Made by a program: the position numbers and the translations under genes. Positions 25,288 through 34,392 of a stretch of 64,000 nucleotides of DNA are shown in pieces. The notes under the pieces are model-generated. The model had not been told where the DNA came from, did not search any database, and saw nothing but the letters and a program-made list of their open reading frames with translations. The stretch is from Lentibacillus lipolyticus (GTDB lineage Bacteria > Bacillota > Bacilli > Bacillales > Amphibacillaceae), in NCBI GenBank assembly GCA_004145795.1, contig SEIO01000007.1, forward strand, positions 28,963-92,962, written 5' to 3'. Within the stretch, counting starts at the first letter, position 1. Every line of letters begins with the position of its first letter.

Positions 25288-26761
25288 AAATAATCGCTAT
25301 TAAACCACCCGACCCTTCGTTGATTATCCGTTCGAGTGTATCTTTTAATTTGTATCTGGCATTTTCCGGCATGAGTGAAATTTTCGCCTGTATACCCTCC
25401 CTGACAATCGAACTTAAGGATCTTCCGAAAATATCGGATTCCCAGATTGACAATGGGTCTTCCTCAAAGTCCTGCATCAAGTATCGGACCAATTCTTCAC
25501 TTTGCTTCTCTGTACCAATGATAGGTGCAAACTCTGACTCTACATCAACCTTCACCATGTGAATAGATGGCGCAATTGCCTTCAGCCGTACGCCGAACCT
25601 CGAACCTTGACGGATAATTTCCGGCTCATCCAATTCCATATCTTCTAGTTGCGGGGCAGCGATGCCATAGCCGGTTTGTTTGACCATCTGCAATGCACCT
25701 GCAACTTGATCATATTCGCGTTTCGCATGTGCAAATTCCTGCATTAATTCAAGCAAATGTTCTTTGCCGCGTATTTCTTCACCAACGATTTCTTTCAGTA
25801 CCTCGTCATACAAATAGTCCGGAGCATGCAGGTCAATTTCCGCTATTCCTTCTCCCATTTCTATACCTGCAAGGTTTGCGCTCTCAATATAATCATATCC
25901 ACTAAAATCGCCGACGATGCTATCAACATCCCGAAGTCTGCGAATATTTTTCACCGTCGTCTGAATCGCTTCTTGATAATCTTTACGAAGCCAATGATCA
26001 TCATGCAGTACCATTACCCAGCTTGGAAGGTTTACGTTCACTTCTAATACCGGGAACTCATAAAGCGCCTCCCGCATCACATTATAAACATCGTGTTCGG
26101 ACATTGATTCAACACTCATTGCCAACACCGGTATATCATGCTTTTCTGATAATTCCTGGCGCAACAGTTCGGTTTCATGACTGGTTGGCCGTGCTGAGTT
26201 GATGACCATTATAAATGGCTTGCCAACTTCTTTCATTTCTTCTACAATTTTTTCTTCCGGTTCTTCATAGTCCGTGCGTTCGATGTCACCAAATGATCCA
26301 TCCGTTGTGATGACAACACCAATGGTGGAATGTTCCTGAATGACTTTTCTCGTACCAATCTCAGCTGCATCGTGAAAAGGTATTGGTTCTTCATACCATG
26401 GTGTATGAATCATTCTTGGTCCGTTCTCATCTTCAAATCCTTTTGCCCCTTCTACTGCGTAACCGACACAATCCACCAGACGGACATTTACATCGAGACC
26501 TTCATCAACATGGACAGATACTGCCTGGTTGGGAATGAATTTTGGTTCAGTTGTCATAATCGTTCTTCCGGCTGCACTTTGCGGCAGTTCGTCCTGTGCT
26601 CTGTCACGTTCCCCTTCATCTGCAATGTTTGGCAGAATGCCCAATTCCATAAAACGTTTAATAAAAGTTGATTTCCCGGTCCGAACAGCACCTACAATCC
26701 CAAGGTAAATATCTCCATTCGTCCGTTTCGAAATATCTTTAAAAATATCAACTTTCTCCAA
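25283..26761 (-). CDS. spoIVA: SpoIVA, spore coat morphogenetic ATPase
   Basis: SpoIVA polymerises on the outer forespore membrane and forms the base of the spore coat. The 492-residue protein has the Walker A motif GAVRTGKST near residue 24, the switch-like VDCVGYAVEGAKG region near residue 97 and the TREFEC-class GTPase-derived fold with ATP use known for this family. The C-terminal NEGSGGLIAIIL ends match the family, whose last residues bind the membrane anchor SpoVM. The start is TTG with GGAGGGG 5 bases upstream. A sigma-E-type promoter lies about 70 bp before the start. Confidence 0.97.
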   Translation of the reverse strand: MEKVDIFKDISKRTNGDIYLGIVGAVRTGKSTFIKRFMELGILPNIADEGERDRAQDELPQSAAGRTIMTTEPKFIPNQAVSVHVDEGLDVNVRLVDCVGYAVEGAKGFEDENGPRMIHTPWYEEPIPFHDAAEIGTRKVIQEHSTIGVVITTDGSFGDIERTDYEEPEEKIVEEMKEVGKPFIMVINSARPTSHETELLRQELSEKHDIPVLAMSVESMSEHDVYNVMREALYEFPVLEVNVNLPSWVMVLHDDHWLRKDYQEAIQTTVKNIRRLRDVDSIVGDFSGYDYIESANLAGIEMGEGIAEIDLHAPDYLYDEVLKEIVGEEIRGKEHLLELMQEFAHAKREYDQVAGALQMVKQTGYGIAAPQLEDMELDEPEIIRQGSRFGVRLKAIAPSIHMVKVDVESEFAPIIGTEKQSEELVRYLMQDFEEDPLSIWESDIFGRSLSSIVREGIQAKISLMPENARYKLKDTLERIINEGSGGLIAIIL

Positions 26762-26832
26762 GTGATCCCCTCCCGATCTCCTTTTGCGTAATCTCCATAA
26801 TCATAAAATTCCTGCGATTGCTTGACATTACA

Positions 26833-26862
26833 AGTCTATGATGTTGTCCTATCGGAATATGA
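26833..26862 (-). promoter_or_regulatory. Sigma-E promoter of spoIVA
   Basis: TCATATT (-35, full match to KMATATT) and CATAGACT (-10, 7 of 8 to CATACAMT) are separated by 15 bp on the minus strand. Mother-cell sigma-E control fits the role of SpoIVA. Confidence 0.75.
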
Positions 26863-26912
26863 CCTAATAAGGGCTAAAAGAATAAAAAAGATGAATCCTT
26901 CTTAAGAATAAT

Positions 26913-26953
26913 AATAAAAATCCCTTGCAACACAATATATGTTACAAGGGATT
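26913..26953 (-). terminator. Terminator after yphF
   Basis: The stem AATCCCTTG/CAAGGGATT, extended by a TAAC/GTTG pairing, is followed by a T-rich tract on the minus strand, just after the yphF stop codon. Confidence 0.88.
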
Positions 26954-26965
26954 GAATATGAATAA

Positions 26966-27703
26966 TTATTTAGATTTAACAGAGACCTGGAATACAGGCT
27001 CTCCATTCCGGATGGTGTATGGCAAGGAATATGCAGGTACAAAAGGTCCGTTTTCAGCAAGTATGTACCGGATGTCGTCTCCTTGCTCGTAATGATGCTC
27101 ATACTTGTCCAACGCACGGTTTAAATCAATACGGTAATCGACATATAAATCGCCCTTGGTATCCATAACAATTGGAAGGTTTTCTTGTGAATAGGGGCTT
27201 TTCACATACGGACGTTTATCAAGACCTAGCTTTTCATAGTCAATCTGAAAGATTCCTTCTGATATTTCGTTTCCAAATGGCGGATATATATGCTCGTTGC
27301 GGTAGGCTTGCAGTTTTATTGTTATTTGTCTTATCGCATCGGCAATCCGCAAGTCAATTAATTTAACCCTTGGGTCTTTCTCAGGCGTAATAATGGTGTA
27401 CTGATATAAACCACCGTTTTCATAGGCTGTTTCCGGTATTTCTGACAACAGATTTCGCTCCTTAAGAGATTGAAAGTCAACTAAATATTTCCGGAAAATC
27501 GGCGTATCACTTGCTTTTGTTTTAATAGGCACAAGCCCTTGTGTTTCTTCCCTATATTGATCAACAGCTGTTTGTACCTTTTTTAGCTGCAATTCATTCG
27601 GTGTACTGTTTTTGGACATTTCACTTTGCGGGTAAAGGCAGCCGCTCAGGAGTGTGACCATCAGCAATAAACAGACAAGTCTTTGATATGTATGATTCAT
27701 CAT
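26966..27703 (-). CDS. yphF: YphF-like lipoprotein
   Basis: A 245-residue exported lipoprotein. The signal sequence ends in the lipobox LLSGC (cysteine near residue 20). The mature part begins with a polar linker and has no recognised catalytic motif. Its place next to spoIVA and yphE matches yphF of B. subtilis, whose function is unknown. The ATG at 27703 has AGGAGGT 5 bases upstream; the frame extends further but without a ribosome site. Its start is 11 bp after the yphE stop codon, so the two are co-transcribed. Confidence 0.85.
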   Translation of the reverse strand: MMNHTYQRLVCLLLMVTLLSGCLYPQSEMSKNSTPNELQLKKVQTAVDQYREETQGLVPIKTKASDTPIFRKYLVDFQSLKERNLLSEIPETAYENGGLYQYTIITPEKDPRVKLIDLRIADAIRQITIKLQAYRNEHIYPPFGNEISEGIFQIDYEKLGLDKRPYVKSPYSQENLPIVMDTKGDLYVDYRIDLNRALDKYEHHYEQGDDIRYILAENGPFVPAYSLPYTIRNGEPVFQVSVKSK

Positions 27704-27713
27704 GTGAAACCTC

Positions 27714-27911
27714 CTATCGTGTTGGTCCGCTAAAAACAATATAAATAATAATGACAGCACCGAACAGTAATGACAAGTAGGCCAGTAACGAAACAACTCC
27801 TGCCAGCCAGCCTTTCAATTTATACCTGCTGAACAAAACAAGCCCCATGGCTAAAAGCAGAAGACCCATGCCAATGAACGAAATCCACATATTCAGCATT
27901 CCTTCAGACAT
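27714..27911 (-). CDS. yphE: YphE-like DUF2768 small membrane protein
   Basis: A 65-residue protein with two transmembrane segments (about residues 7-27 and 36-60) separated by a basic loop. Length, layout and position before yphF fit the DUF2768/YphE family, of unknown function. The ATG at 27911 follows GAGGTG; a GTG three codons earlier is inside that ribosome site. An extended -10 promoter lies 37 bp upstream. Confidence 0.83.
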   Translation of the reverse strand: MSEGMLNMWISFIGMGLLLLAMGLVLFSRYKLKGWLAGVVSLLAYLSLLFGAVIIIYIVFSGPTR

Positions 27912-27947
27912 TTCATTCACCTCAATTCATAACAGTAAACAACGTGT

Positions 27948-27956
27948 ATTATAACA
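27948..27956 (-). promoter_or_regulatory. Extended -10 promoter of yphE-yphF
   Basis: TGTTATAAT on the minus strand is a perfect -10 with a TGn extension. No good -35 stands 17 bp upstream, as often in extended -10 promoters. Confidence 0.6.
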
Positions 27957-27978
27957 TAATTGATAAAAAGACAGACAT

Positions 27979-28019
27979 AAAAAATTCCCGGGAGAAGGGG
28001 GCTGTCTTCTTCCCGGAAT
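27979..28019 (-). terminator. Terminator downstream of spoVIF
   Basis: A long hairpin (ATTCCGGGAAGAAG pairing with CTTCTCCCGGGAAT) followed by a T run on the minus strand lies about 100 bp after the spoVIF stop codon. Confidence 0.85.
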
Positions 28020-28117
28020 GACTAAATAATACCCACTGCAACTCTATCCATGAATGCTTGTGCGATTTAGCTTATGCAAGCATACAAAACGATGTATCCT
28101 CACTTGCCCAGATACCT

Positions 28118-28378
28118 CTATTTTTTAAACATTTTGTTTAATGTCTGCATATCCACAGGCATATTATTCTTGGTTATCGTCTCAACAATCTTGTCTTCCT
28201 TTGACTTGGATATTGGCTGATCGGCCATTTTTGCTAAGTTTTGAACGAGCTGCCTAACCGTAGTTTCATCTGAAAAATCGGCGTTTTTAACAGAATCCGC
28301 AACTTTATAAATGTCGTTTGGATTAAGGTCTGTCTGTTTCTGTACTTTGTCAAAAAGATTATCTTGAGAATTACTCAT
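28118..28378 (-). CDS. spoVIF: Stage VI sporulation protein F
   Basis: An 86-residue protein recognised as the SpoVIF family by segments such as LFDKVQKQTDLNPNDIYKVA, FSDETTVRQLVQNLA and NNMPVDMQTLNKMFKK. SpoVIF is needed for late spore coat assembly in B. subtilis, where it is encoded elsewhere (yjcC). The ATG follows AGGAGG with 7-base spacing. A sigma-K-type promoter lies 30-60 bp upstream. It sits between gpsA and yphE and has its own terminator. Confidence 0.88.
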   Translation of the reverse strand: MSNSQDNLFDKVQKQTDLNPNDIYKVADSVKNADFSDETTVRQLVQNLAKMADQPISKSKEDKIVETITKNNMPVDMQTLNKMFKK

Positions 28379-28409
28379 ATGCTCGCCTCCTTGCATTACT
28401 ATTTCTACT

Positions 28410-28436
28410 TATTGTATGCATGGCAGGCGATTACGT
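28410..28436 (-). promoter_or_regulatory. Sigma-K-type promoter of spoVIF
   Basis: CATACAATA fits the sigma-K -10 pattern CATANNNTA exactly, with an AC -35 element 16 bp upstream on the minus strand. The -10 also fits sigma-E, but no ATATT-type -35 is present, so sigma-K is favoured. Confidence 0.55.
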
Positions 28437-28444
28437 GTCAGTTG

Positions 28445-29488
28445 TCAGTCAGAGCAGTCCATTCGCATAAATGCCGATAAATCGTCCATTTCTTCCCGTT
28501 TATTCCTTTTCATCAACTGATCAACTACATCCCTTGGCTTTTTATCTTCAAATAAAACCTGGTGAAGCCCGTTTGTTATCGGCATCTCAATTTGCTGTAA
28601 TTGTGCGAATTGACTGGCCGCTTTGGTTGTGCGAACACCCTCTACAGCCATTCCCATCTGCTCCAGCACGTCATCAAGCTTGTACCCTTTCCCCAAGAGG
28701 TTACCTGCACGCCAGTTTCGGCTGTGCGTGCTTGTACATGTAACAATCAGATCACCGACACCAGGTAGTCCCAAAAACGTCAGCGGACTGGCACCTAGAG
28801 AAGCGCCAAGCCGGCTTATTTCAGCCAGACCTCTCGTTATTAGCGCTGCCTTTGCGTTATCACCATAATCCAACCCATCCGAAATACCTGCTCCCAGTGC
28901 AATAATATTTTTAAGTGCGCCGCCCAATTCGATGCCAATCATGTCCGTACTTGTATAAACGCGAAATGACTCGTTAATGAACAAGTCCTGTGCAAAGGCA
29001 GCATTCTCCTCGTTGACAGATGATACGGTAACAGTGGTGGGCTGGCGTTCTCCAACCTCTTCGGCATGACTTGGACCGGAAAGCACCACAATATCATTTT
29101 CATTATATGCGTCCATCTCTTCACTGATTAGCTGTGATACACGTTTCAGTGATACCGGTTCAATGCCTTTGGTAGCATGGATAAGTGTTGGACGGTGATC
29201 TTGATCAAGTTTGCTGTTTAATTCACTGCAAACGTCGCGGATCGCTTTGGTTGGTACGACGATAACAATGGCCGAGACATCATCAATTGCCTTTTCTAGT
29301 TCATGATGTGCTTTAATCCGTTCCGGAACCCGAACCTGTAAATACTTTTCATTTGTATGGTTTGAATTTATCTCCTCAGCCTGCTGTCTTCGATGTGTCC
29401 ACAGCCTTACATCATGTCCATTATCCGCTAGCACAATGCTAAGTGCAGTACCCCAGCTGCCTGCACCTAAAACTGCTATTTTCTGCAA
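28445..29488 (-). CDS. gpsA: NAD(P)H-dependent glycerol-3-phosphate dehydrogenase
   Basis: GpsA makes sn-glycerol-3-phosphate for phospholipids. The 347-residue protein has the NAD(P) loop GAGSWGTAL at residues 7-15, GPSHAEEV near residue 139, the catalytic ELGGALKNIIALGAG region near residue 187 and the substrate-site NAKAALITRG near residue 212. The start is TTG behind a strong GGGGGGAG. It lies 14 bp after der. It feeds the acyltransferase reactions of lipid synthesis, as does plsC further along. Confidence 0.97.
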   Translation of the reverse strand: MQKIAVLGAGSWGTALSIVLADNGHDVRLWTHRRQQAEEINSNHTNEKYLQVRVPERIKAHHELEKAIDDVSAIVIVVPTKAIRDVCSELNSKLDQDHRPTLIHATKGIEPVSLKRVSQLISEEMDAYNENDIVVLSGPSHAEEVGERQPTTVTVSSVNEENAAFAQDLFINESFRVYTSTDMIGIELGGALKNIIALGAGISDGLDYGDNAKAALITRGLAEISRLGASLGASPLTFLGLPGVGDLIVTCTSTHSRNWRAGNLLGKGYKLDDVLEQMGMAVEGVRTTKAASQFAQLQQIEMPITNGLHQVLFEDKKPRDVVDQLMKRNKREEMDDLSAFMRMDCSD

Positions 29489-29502
29489 TGCTACTCCCCC
29501 CC

Positions 29503-30813
29503 TTATGCGCGTTTTCGGGCAAAAATATTAACTGGTGTTCCGACAAAGCCAAAAGCTTCCCTTATCCTGTTTTCCAGAAATCGTTTATACGAAAAATGTA
29601 CTAAAGCCGGGTCATTAACAAAAACAACAAATGACGGTGGTTTCACAGCGACTTGTGTGGCATAAAGCACTTTTAGACGTTTGCCTTTCATGGTCGGCGT
29701 CGGATTTATCGCTAATGAATCCATAATCACATCATTTAAGACATTCGTCGGAACGCGTTTTGCATGATTCTCACTGGCGGTTTTAATTGCTGGAATCAAT
29801 GTATGCAGCCGTTTTTTTGTTTTCGCTGATAAAAATACAATCGGTGCATAATCCAGATATTGAAATTGGGAACGAACTTTTTCCTCAAATTCCTTCATAG
29901 ATTTTTCATCTTTGTCTACGGTGTCCCACTTATTCACAACAAGAATAATGGCTTTTCCCGCTTCATGAGCATATCCGGCAATTTTTTTATCTTGTTCCCT
30001 TATGCCGGTTTCCGCATCGATTAACGCCAAAACTACATCAGAACGCTCAATTGCTTTTAACGCACGGAGAACACTGTACTTTTCTGCTGCTTCATATACT
30101 TTTCCGCGTTTCCGCATGCCAGCTGTATCAATAATGACAAAATCCTGGCCATCGTTATGTAAGTGCGTGTCGATTGCTTCCCTTGTCGTTCCTTCCATAT
30201 CACTGACGATGACACGGTTTTCATTCAACATGGCGTTGACAAGAGAGGATTTCCCTACATTGGGTCTCCCAATAACGCTAAAGTAAATCGTGTCTTCATC
30301 GTGACTGTCCTGTTGCTGTTCGGGAAAGTACCCGACAACTGTATCCAGCAAATCGCCAAGTCCTAGCCCATGAGCACCTGAAATTGGATGCGGTTCTCCA
30401 AAGCCCAATGCATAATAATCATATATGGCTTCACGCATTTCGGGGTTGTCTATTTTGTTAACCCCCACAACAACTGGTTTATTCGATTTATACAAGATTT
30501 TGGCAACCTCTTCGTCCGCAGCCGTGATTCCTTCCTGTCCATTGAGCATAAAAATAATCACATCCGCTTCATCAATGGCAATTTCTGCTTGATGTCGCAT
30601 TTGGACAAGCAGCGGTTCATCAGTCATCTCAATTCCGCCGGTGTCAATCAAATCAAAAGTTGTCGTAAGCCACTCCGCTTTCGCATAAATACGATCGCGT
30701 GTCACACCGGGGGTATCTTCTACAATCGATATCCGCTCACCGACCAATCGGTTAAAAATAGTTGATTTTCCTACGTTTGGTCTTCCTACAATTGCTACAA
30801 CAGATTTCCTCAT
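29503..30813 (-). CDS. der: Der (EngA), ribosome-assembly GTPase
   Basis: An essential GTPase for 50S ribosome maturation. The 436-residue protein has two G domains in tandem, each with GRPNVGKS (near residues 10 and 182), DTPG/DTAG and NKxD motifs (NKID and NKWD), followed by a C-terminal KH-like domain from about residue 350. The ATG at 30813 gives the usual N-terminus [13 protein letters not shown]; the frame upstream to 30900 has no family similarity. Confidence 0.98.
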   Translation of the reverse strand: MRKSVVAIVGRPNVGKSTIFNRLVGERISIVEDTPGVTRDRIYAKAEWLTTTFDLIDTGGIEMTDEPLLVQMRHQAEIAIDEADVIIFMLNGQEGITAADEEVAKILYKSNKPVVVGVNKIDNPEMREAIYDYYALGFGEPHPISGAHGLGLGDLLDTVVGYFPEQQQDSHDEDTIYFSVIGRPNVGKSSLVNAMLNENRVIVSDMEGTTREAIDTHLHNDGQDFVIIDTAGMRKRGKVYEAAEKYSVLRALKAIERSDVVLALIDAETGIREQDKKIAGYAHEAGKAIILVVNKWDTVDKDEKSMKEFEEKVRSQFQYLDYAPIVFLSAKTKKRLHTLIPAIKTASENHAKRVPTNVLNDVIMDSLAINPTPTMKGKRLKVLYATQVAVKPPSFVVFVNDPALVHFSYKRFLENRIREAFGFVGTPVNIFARKRA

Positions 30814-30906
30814 GAAAAGGACATCCTTTCCGCTTCTCTCTAAATCAATACTAGGTAAACATTCTAGCAAAAGAAAGCTGTAAGCACAATTATAGTACAA
30901 AACTTC

Positions 30907-31524
30907 TTATTGTGCCTTCTTTTTGACAAAAGGGGCTGGTTTCAATACAGTGCTTTTGAGCGTGTCTTTTAGTTTGCGTTTTCCCGCCGCCAATACGTGT
31001 TGGAAGACTAAGGCGGCGACAAGGATGATTGCAGTATCAAAAAATCGCATGTCACCAATCACATCCGGTAACGAATAACTGGACAGAATAATGCTGTACA
31101 GCCATTCCCCGCCAGCCATACCTGACAAGCAGCTGATCAATCTGTTCCGGAACCCCTTGGTAAGCAAAATTGCCAATAAAAAAGGGACGAGTGGTTGCAT
31201 AGCAAGCCGCGGAACAAACAATTCCAACGGTGTGGAAACATACCAAATAAGAACGCCGGCATATCCTATCATAACGATAAATGAAACTGTGAAGTGAAAG
31301 ACAGTACGAGGCAGTCTGGCCGAAAGACAGAATGTGACCGCCAGCAGCACAGCGTAGCTTAATGAAAATGTGAATGCAGCAATGGTCAACTGAAAATAGG
31401 AAAGAAAAATCAATAATAAAGCGCAGGTCATCAGAAATGTGCGCAGTTTTCCATCCGGCATAAAGAATATAACAATTATACATCCTATCCATGCAAACCA
31501 ATAAAAAATAAGTCCATCACTCAT
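30907..31524 (-). CDS. yphA: YphA-like membrane protein
   Basis: A 205-residue membrane protein with six or seven hydrophobic segments and a basic C-terminus. It takes the position of yphA, upstream of der. No catalytic residues are evident and the function is unknown. The ATG at 31524 is preceded by CAGGTG. Upstream lie more than 1 kb of repeats; the fni gene found between yphA and the S1-domain gene in B. subtilis is absent. Confidence 0.75.
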   Translation of the reverse strand: MSDGLIFYWFAWIGCIIVIFFMPDGKLRTFLMTCALLLIFLSYFQLTIAAFTFSLSYAVLLAVTFCLSARLPRTVFHFTVSFIVMIGYAGVLIWYVSTPLELFVPRLAMQPLVPFLLAILLTKGFRNRLISCLSGMAGGEWLYSIILSSYSLPDVIGDMRFFDTAIILVAALVFQHVLAAGKRKLKDTLKSTVLKPAPFVKKKAQ

Positions 31525-31779
31525 AATAAACACCTGCCATTACCAGTATGGCAGACTTTTAGAAGCGTTAAACATGAGAATGAGGCTGGGACAAAATGAA
31601 AATCACGAGCATAAAAGCTGAATAATGGCTGGAACACAGTATGACGCTGGGATAAGTCTTATCTACCGCTGCGGAAAAAGCAATTCTAGTTTAGGTGGAC
31701 ATCTATTAGAAAAAAGGCCGTTTTCTTAAAAGCCTTGCTTTACCTTAAAAAATAAAACGCAGATGAACAATATGTATAA

Positions 31780-32421
31780 AATGCGTCGTAGTTTTGTATG
31801 AGTGTTAGACCACCGCTACGGAAATACACTGGGGTGCTCGTCGTGTTGCAAGTGGTTTCAGTGAAGCAGCACTCCTCGCAACTCGCAGTCTACTCGGTGG
31901 ATGTTTTGCTCGTCGCTTTCCGCGGGGGAGTGGTGAGCCTCCTCGAACTCTGTTCTGCGGGGTCTCATCTAGGCCTCTGCTTCGACGAACACGACGTTCT
32001 AGTGTCGGCGTTGGTCACAGGACGTGACCGAATTTAGCCGACCCACAGGAGTCTCCGTGTATTTCCTCCGCTGGTTTGTGCTTAACAACTTCATTTATTG
32101 CTAATGATGAACTGATATTTTGATGGTTGATTGCAGCGGAGGGCAGTCGACTCCTCGAAAAAGGAAAGCACTTTTTCTTCGTGCGATGTATCGCCGCCGT
32201 AGCCTTCCTTGTCCTGCGGGAACAGCACGTGTCTGAAGCCCCCGCAGGAAGCATGGTTCAAAGGCTAAGAGCGCCACGTCCTGTGGCAACGCCTTTGTGA
32301 CCAACGTCCTGTTGGCCCGAGGCTGAAGCCGTGCCCGCGGAAAGCGACTGCCCGGAGCGGAATTCAACGCCACTCTGTTATAGTGTGGTAGACCAGTCTT
32401 CCATTTAAGTTACGACGCATT
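31780..32421. repeat. Repeat element copy 2, interior inverted relative to copy 1
   Basis: The 642-bp element has the same terminal inverted repeats as copy 1 (AATGCGTCGTA and TACGACGCATT) and the same left flank GAACAATATGTATA and right flank TTCTATCAACTG. The left 80 bp are nearly identical to copy 1. The interior blocks B (about 31905-32080) and A (32134-32249) are on the opposite strand and in reverse order. An additional partial block with GGAAAGCGACTGCCCGGAGC fills the right part. No transposase is encoded. Confidence 0.8.
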
Positions 32422-32469
32422 TTCTATCAACTGCGCTGGAAAGACAATAAAGTTCACGAAATGAGTAAA

Positions 32470-32526
32470 TAAAAAATCCGAACTGATTTCAACAGAAATA
32501 ATGTTGAATCATTGTTCGGATTTTTG
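32470..32526 (-). terminator. Terminator after the S1-domain gene; member of a repeated hairpin
   Basis: The stem ATCCGAAC/GTTCGGAT, extended by an inner TGATTTCAAC/GTTGAATCA helix, is flanked by A and T runs on both sides, so it can work in either direction. About 27 bases are nearly identical to a hairpin at 38340-38387 in opposite orientation. Confidence 0.88.
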
Positions 32527-32582
32527 TTGCCTCTATTCTATTGTTCCAGCTTCTTTCATCTGGAGTGACTAGCCGGCGTCAA

Positions 32583-33713
32583 TTATTTGTATTTGTTCAG
32601 TTTGTCCCCAATGAAATCGCCAAGTGAAAACCCAGATTGATCTTCGTCTTTTTGATACTGTTTCACTTCAGAAGCTTCCTGTTCCTGCTCCAGTTCTTTG
32701 ATGCTGAGGGAGATACGTTCATCTTTCTCACTAACATCCAGGACTTTGACTTTGACTTGCTGGCCGACTTCAAGCACTTCCTGTGGCGTTCCAATATGCC
32801 GGTTCGCAATCTGGGATATATGCACTAACCCTTCAACACCAGGAAAGACTTCAACAAAAGCACCGAAATTCACAAGACGTTTGACAGTGCCTTCAAGCAC
32901 ATCCCCTTGCTTTACACGCTCTTCAACATTTGCCCATGGACCTGGTAGTACTTTCTTGCGAGACAAGGAAATACGCTCATTGTCCCTGTCGACTGACAAC
33001 ACTTCCACTTTTATCGAGTCACCCTCAGAAACGACATCTGATGCTTTCTCGACATGTTCATGTGCAAGTTGAGATATATGTACAAGTCCGTCAATTCCGC
33101 CAAGGTTCACAAAAACACCAAAGTTTGTGAGTCGCTCAACGACACCTTCAAGGACTTGCCCTTCTTCAAGCGTCTGGAGTACTTCGTGTTTCTTTTCATT
33201 CAGTTCATCCTGAACTACATCTTTGTGTGACAGAATTACCCGGTTTTGCTCCCTGTCTAAATCAACAATCTTTACACGGAGTGACTGATTGACATAATCG
33301 GAAAAATCATCAACATAGTACGTTTCAACTAACGAAGCTGGAATGAAACCGCGCACACCAACGTCGGCAACAAGACCGCCTTTCACAATTTCTTTGACTT
33401 CTGTTTCAAACACTTCACCACTATTATATGTTTCTTCCAATGACTCCCAGGCTTTTTCAGCATCAACTGCTTTTTTGGATAAAATAATTTCATCATCTTC
33501 CATTCTTTTTACGTATAGCTCCATCGTGTCATCCACTTGTGCAATATCGCTTGCCTGTTCAATATGGAGACTGGATAATTCACTGATAGGAATAATCCCT
33601 TCCATTTTATAACCAACATCGACTAGAACCTGCTTCTCTTCCACTTTTACCACAGTTCCTGTAACGATATCACCTATATTCAATTGCGGCATTTCATTAC
33701 TGGATTCACTCAT
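32583..33713 (-). CDS. ypfD: S1 RNA-binding domain protein (YpfD / RpsA-like)
   Basis: A 376-residue protein with four S1 domains starting near residues 12, 98, 183 and 269, each beginning with GDIVTGTV-like or GDVLEGTV motifs; the third and fourth contain FGVFVNLGGIDGLVHISQ and FGAFVEVFPGVEGLVHISQ. It is the Bacillus homologue of ribosomal protein S1, with fewer domains than the E. coli protein, and probably binds mRNA at the ribosome. The ATG has AAGGAGGG upstream. It stands downstream of plsC-cmk. Confidence 0.94.
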   Translation of the reverse strand: MSESSNEMPQLNIGDIVTGTVVKVEEKQVLVDVGYKMEGIIPISELSSLHIEQASDIAQVDDTMELYVKRMEDDEIILSKKAVDAEKAWESLEETYNSGEVFETEVKEIVKGGLVADVGVRGFIPASLVETYYVDDFSDYVNQSLRVKIVDLDREQNRVILSHKDVVQDELNEKKHEVLQTLEEGQVLEGVVERLTNFGVFVNLGGIDGLVHISQLAHEHVEKASDVVSEGDSIKVEVLSVDRDNERISLSRKKVLPGPWANVEERVKQGDVLEGTVKRLVNFGAFVEVFPGVEGLVHISQIANRHIGTPQEVLEVGQQVKVKVLDVSEKDERISLSIKELEQEQEASEVKQYQKDEDQSGFSLGDFIGDKLNKYK

Positions 33714-33786
33714 ATACTCGCCCTCCTTAAAATACAAACAACAAAACTTTAAAAAACTTCATATTTATAACTTCTAATATTTATAA

Positions 33787-34392
33787 TTATTTGTCAAGAG
33801 ATGCATGCTGATAATTATAATTTTCAATCAAAAGCCTTATTTCTTCCATAATTGCATCAGCCGCATCCTTGGCAGATGTTTTTGCCTCACGGTGTGTATC
33901 CATATCCATCGGTTTCCCATAAATAACTGTTAATCTTTTCCCCGGTTTGTAAGGACCGATAATGGCACATGGTACGATGCTCGCACTTGATCGAAGTGCA
34001 AAAAAACCTGCCCCCGCCATCGGCTTTCCAATTTCTCCTGTTTTACTGCGCGTACCCTCGGGGAAAAGGCCGAGCGTGTGGCCCTTCTCCAGTATTTCCA
34101 AGCCTTTACGCAGCGCATTGCGATCTTTCATCCCTCTTTTTACCGGAAATGCGTGAATCGCATTGAGCAGCTCCCGCAAGAACGGACGTTCAAACAGTTC
34201 TCCCTTGGCCATGAAATATACATCCCTAGGTGAAGTTATTCCCACGACAGGGGGATCCAAATTAGAAATATGATTGGAACAAATAATGACCGGGCCTTGT
34301 TTTGGTATATTTTCCTTTCCGATAACCTGAATGCGGTACAACGGATAAAATATACCCGACACAATAGCTTTTGCCGTTTTGTAAAGACTCAT
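33787..34392 (-). CDS. plsC: 1-acyl-sn-glycerol-3-phosphate acyltransferase
   Basis: PlsC makes phosphatidic acid from lysophosphatidic acid. The 201-residue protein has the acyltransferase motif NHISNLDPP near residue 42 (NHxxxxD catalytic pair) and FPEGTRSKTG near residue 116, with a hydrophobic N-terminus. Its ATG shares one base with the cmk stop codon, so the pair is translationally coupled. In B. subtilis plsC is elsewhere, but cmk-plsC-S1 gene clusters are common in other Gram-positive bacteria. Confidence 0.93.
   Translation of the reverse strand: MSLYKTAKAIVSGIFYPLYRIQVIGKENIPKQGPVIICSNHISNLDPPVVGITSPRDVYFMAKGELFERPFLRELLNAIHAFPVKRGMKDRNALRKGLEILEKGHTLGLFPEGTRSKTGEIGKPMAGAGFFALRSSASIVPCAIIGPYKPGKRLTVIYGKPMDMDTHREAKTSAKDAADAIMEEIRLLIENYNYQHASLDK

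Larger units (their letters stand above)
31525..32582. other. Gene-free stretch of repeats between yphA and the S1-domain gene
   Basis: There is no credible gene. A GAGGCTGGGACAAAAT segment near 31580 resembles another Bacillaceae repeat family. Bases 31780-32421 hold repeat element copy 2. Bases 32470-32526 are a terminator hairpin. In B. subtilis the isopentenyl-diphosphate isomerase gene fni is at this place, so the repeat insertion coincides with loss or relocation of that gene. Confidence 0.8.

Noticed and set aside
25050-25562. 170-codon plus-strand frame antisense to the spoIVA 3' end
   Set aside because: Most of it lies antisense to spoIVA, and it has no ribosome site or family similarity.
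31798-32373. Open frames in the second repeat element
   Set aside because: They follow the GC-rich repeat, differ between the two copies because the interior is inverted, lack ribosome sites and encode no recognisable domain.
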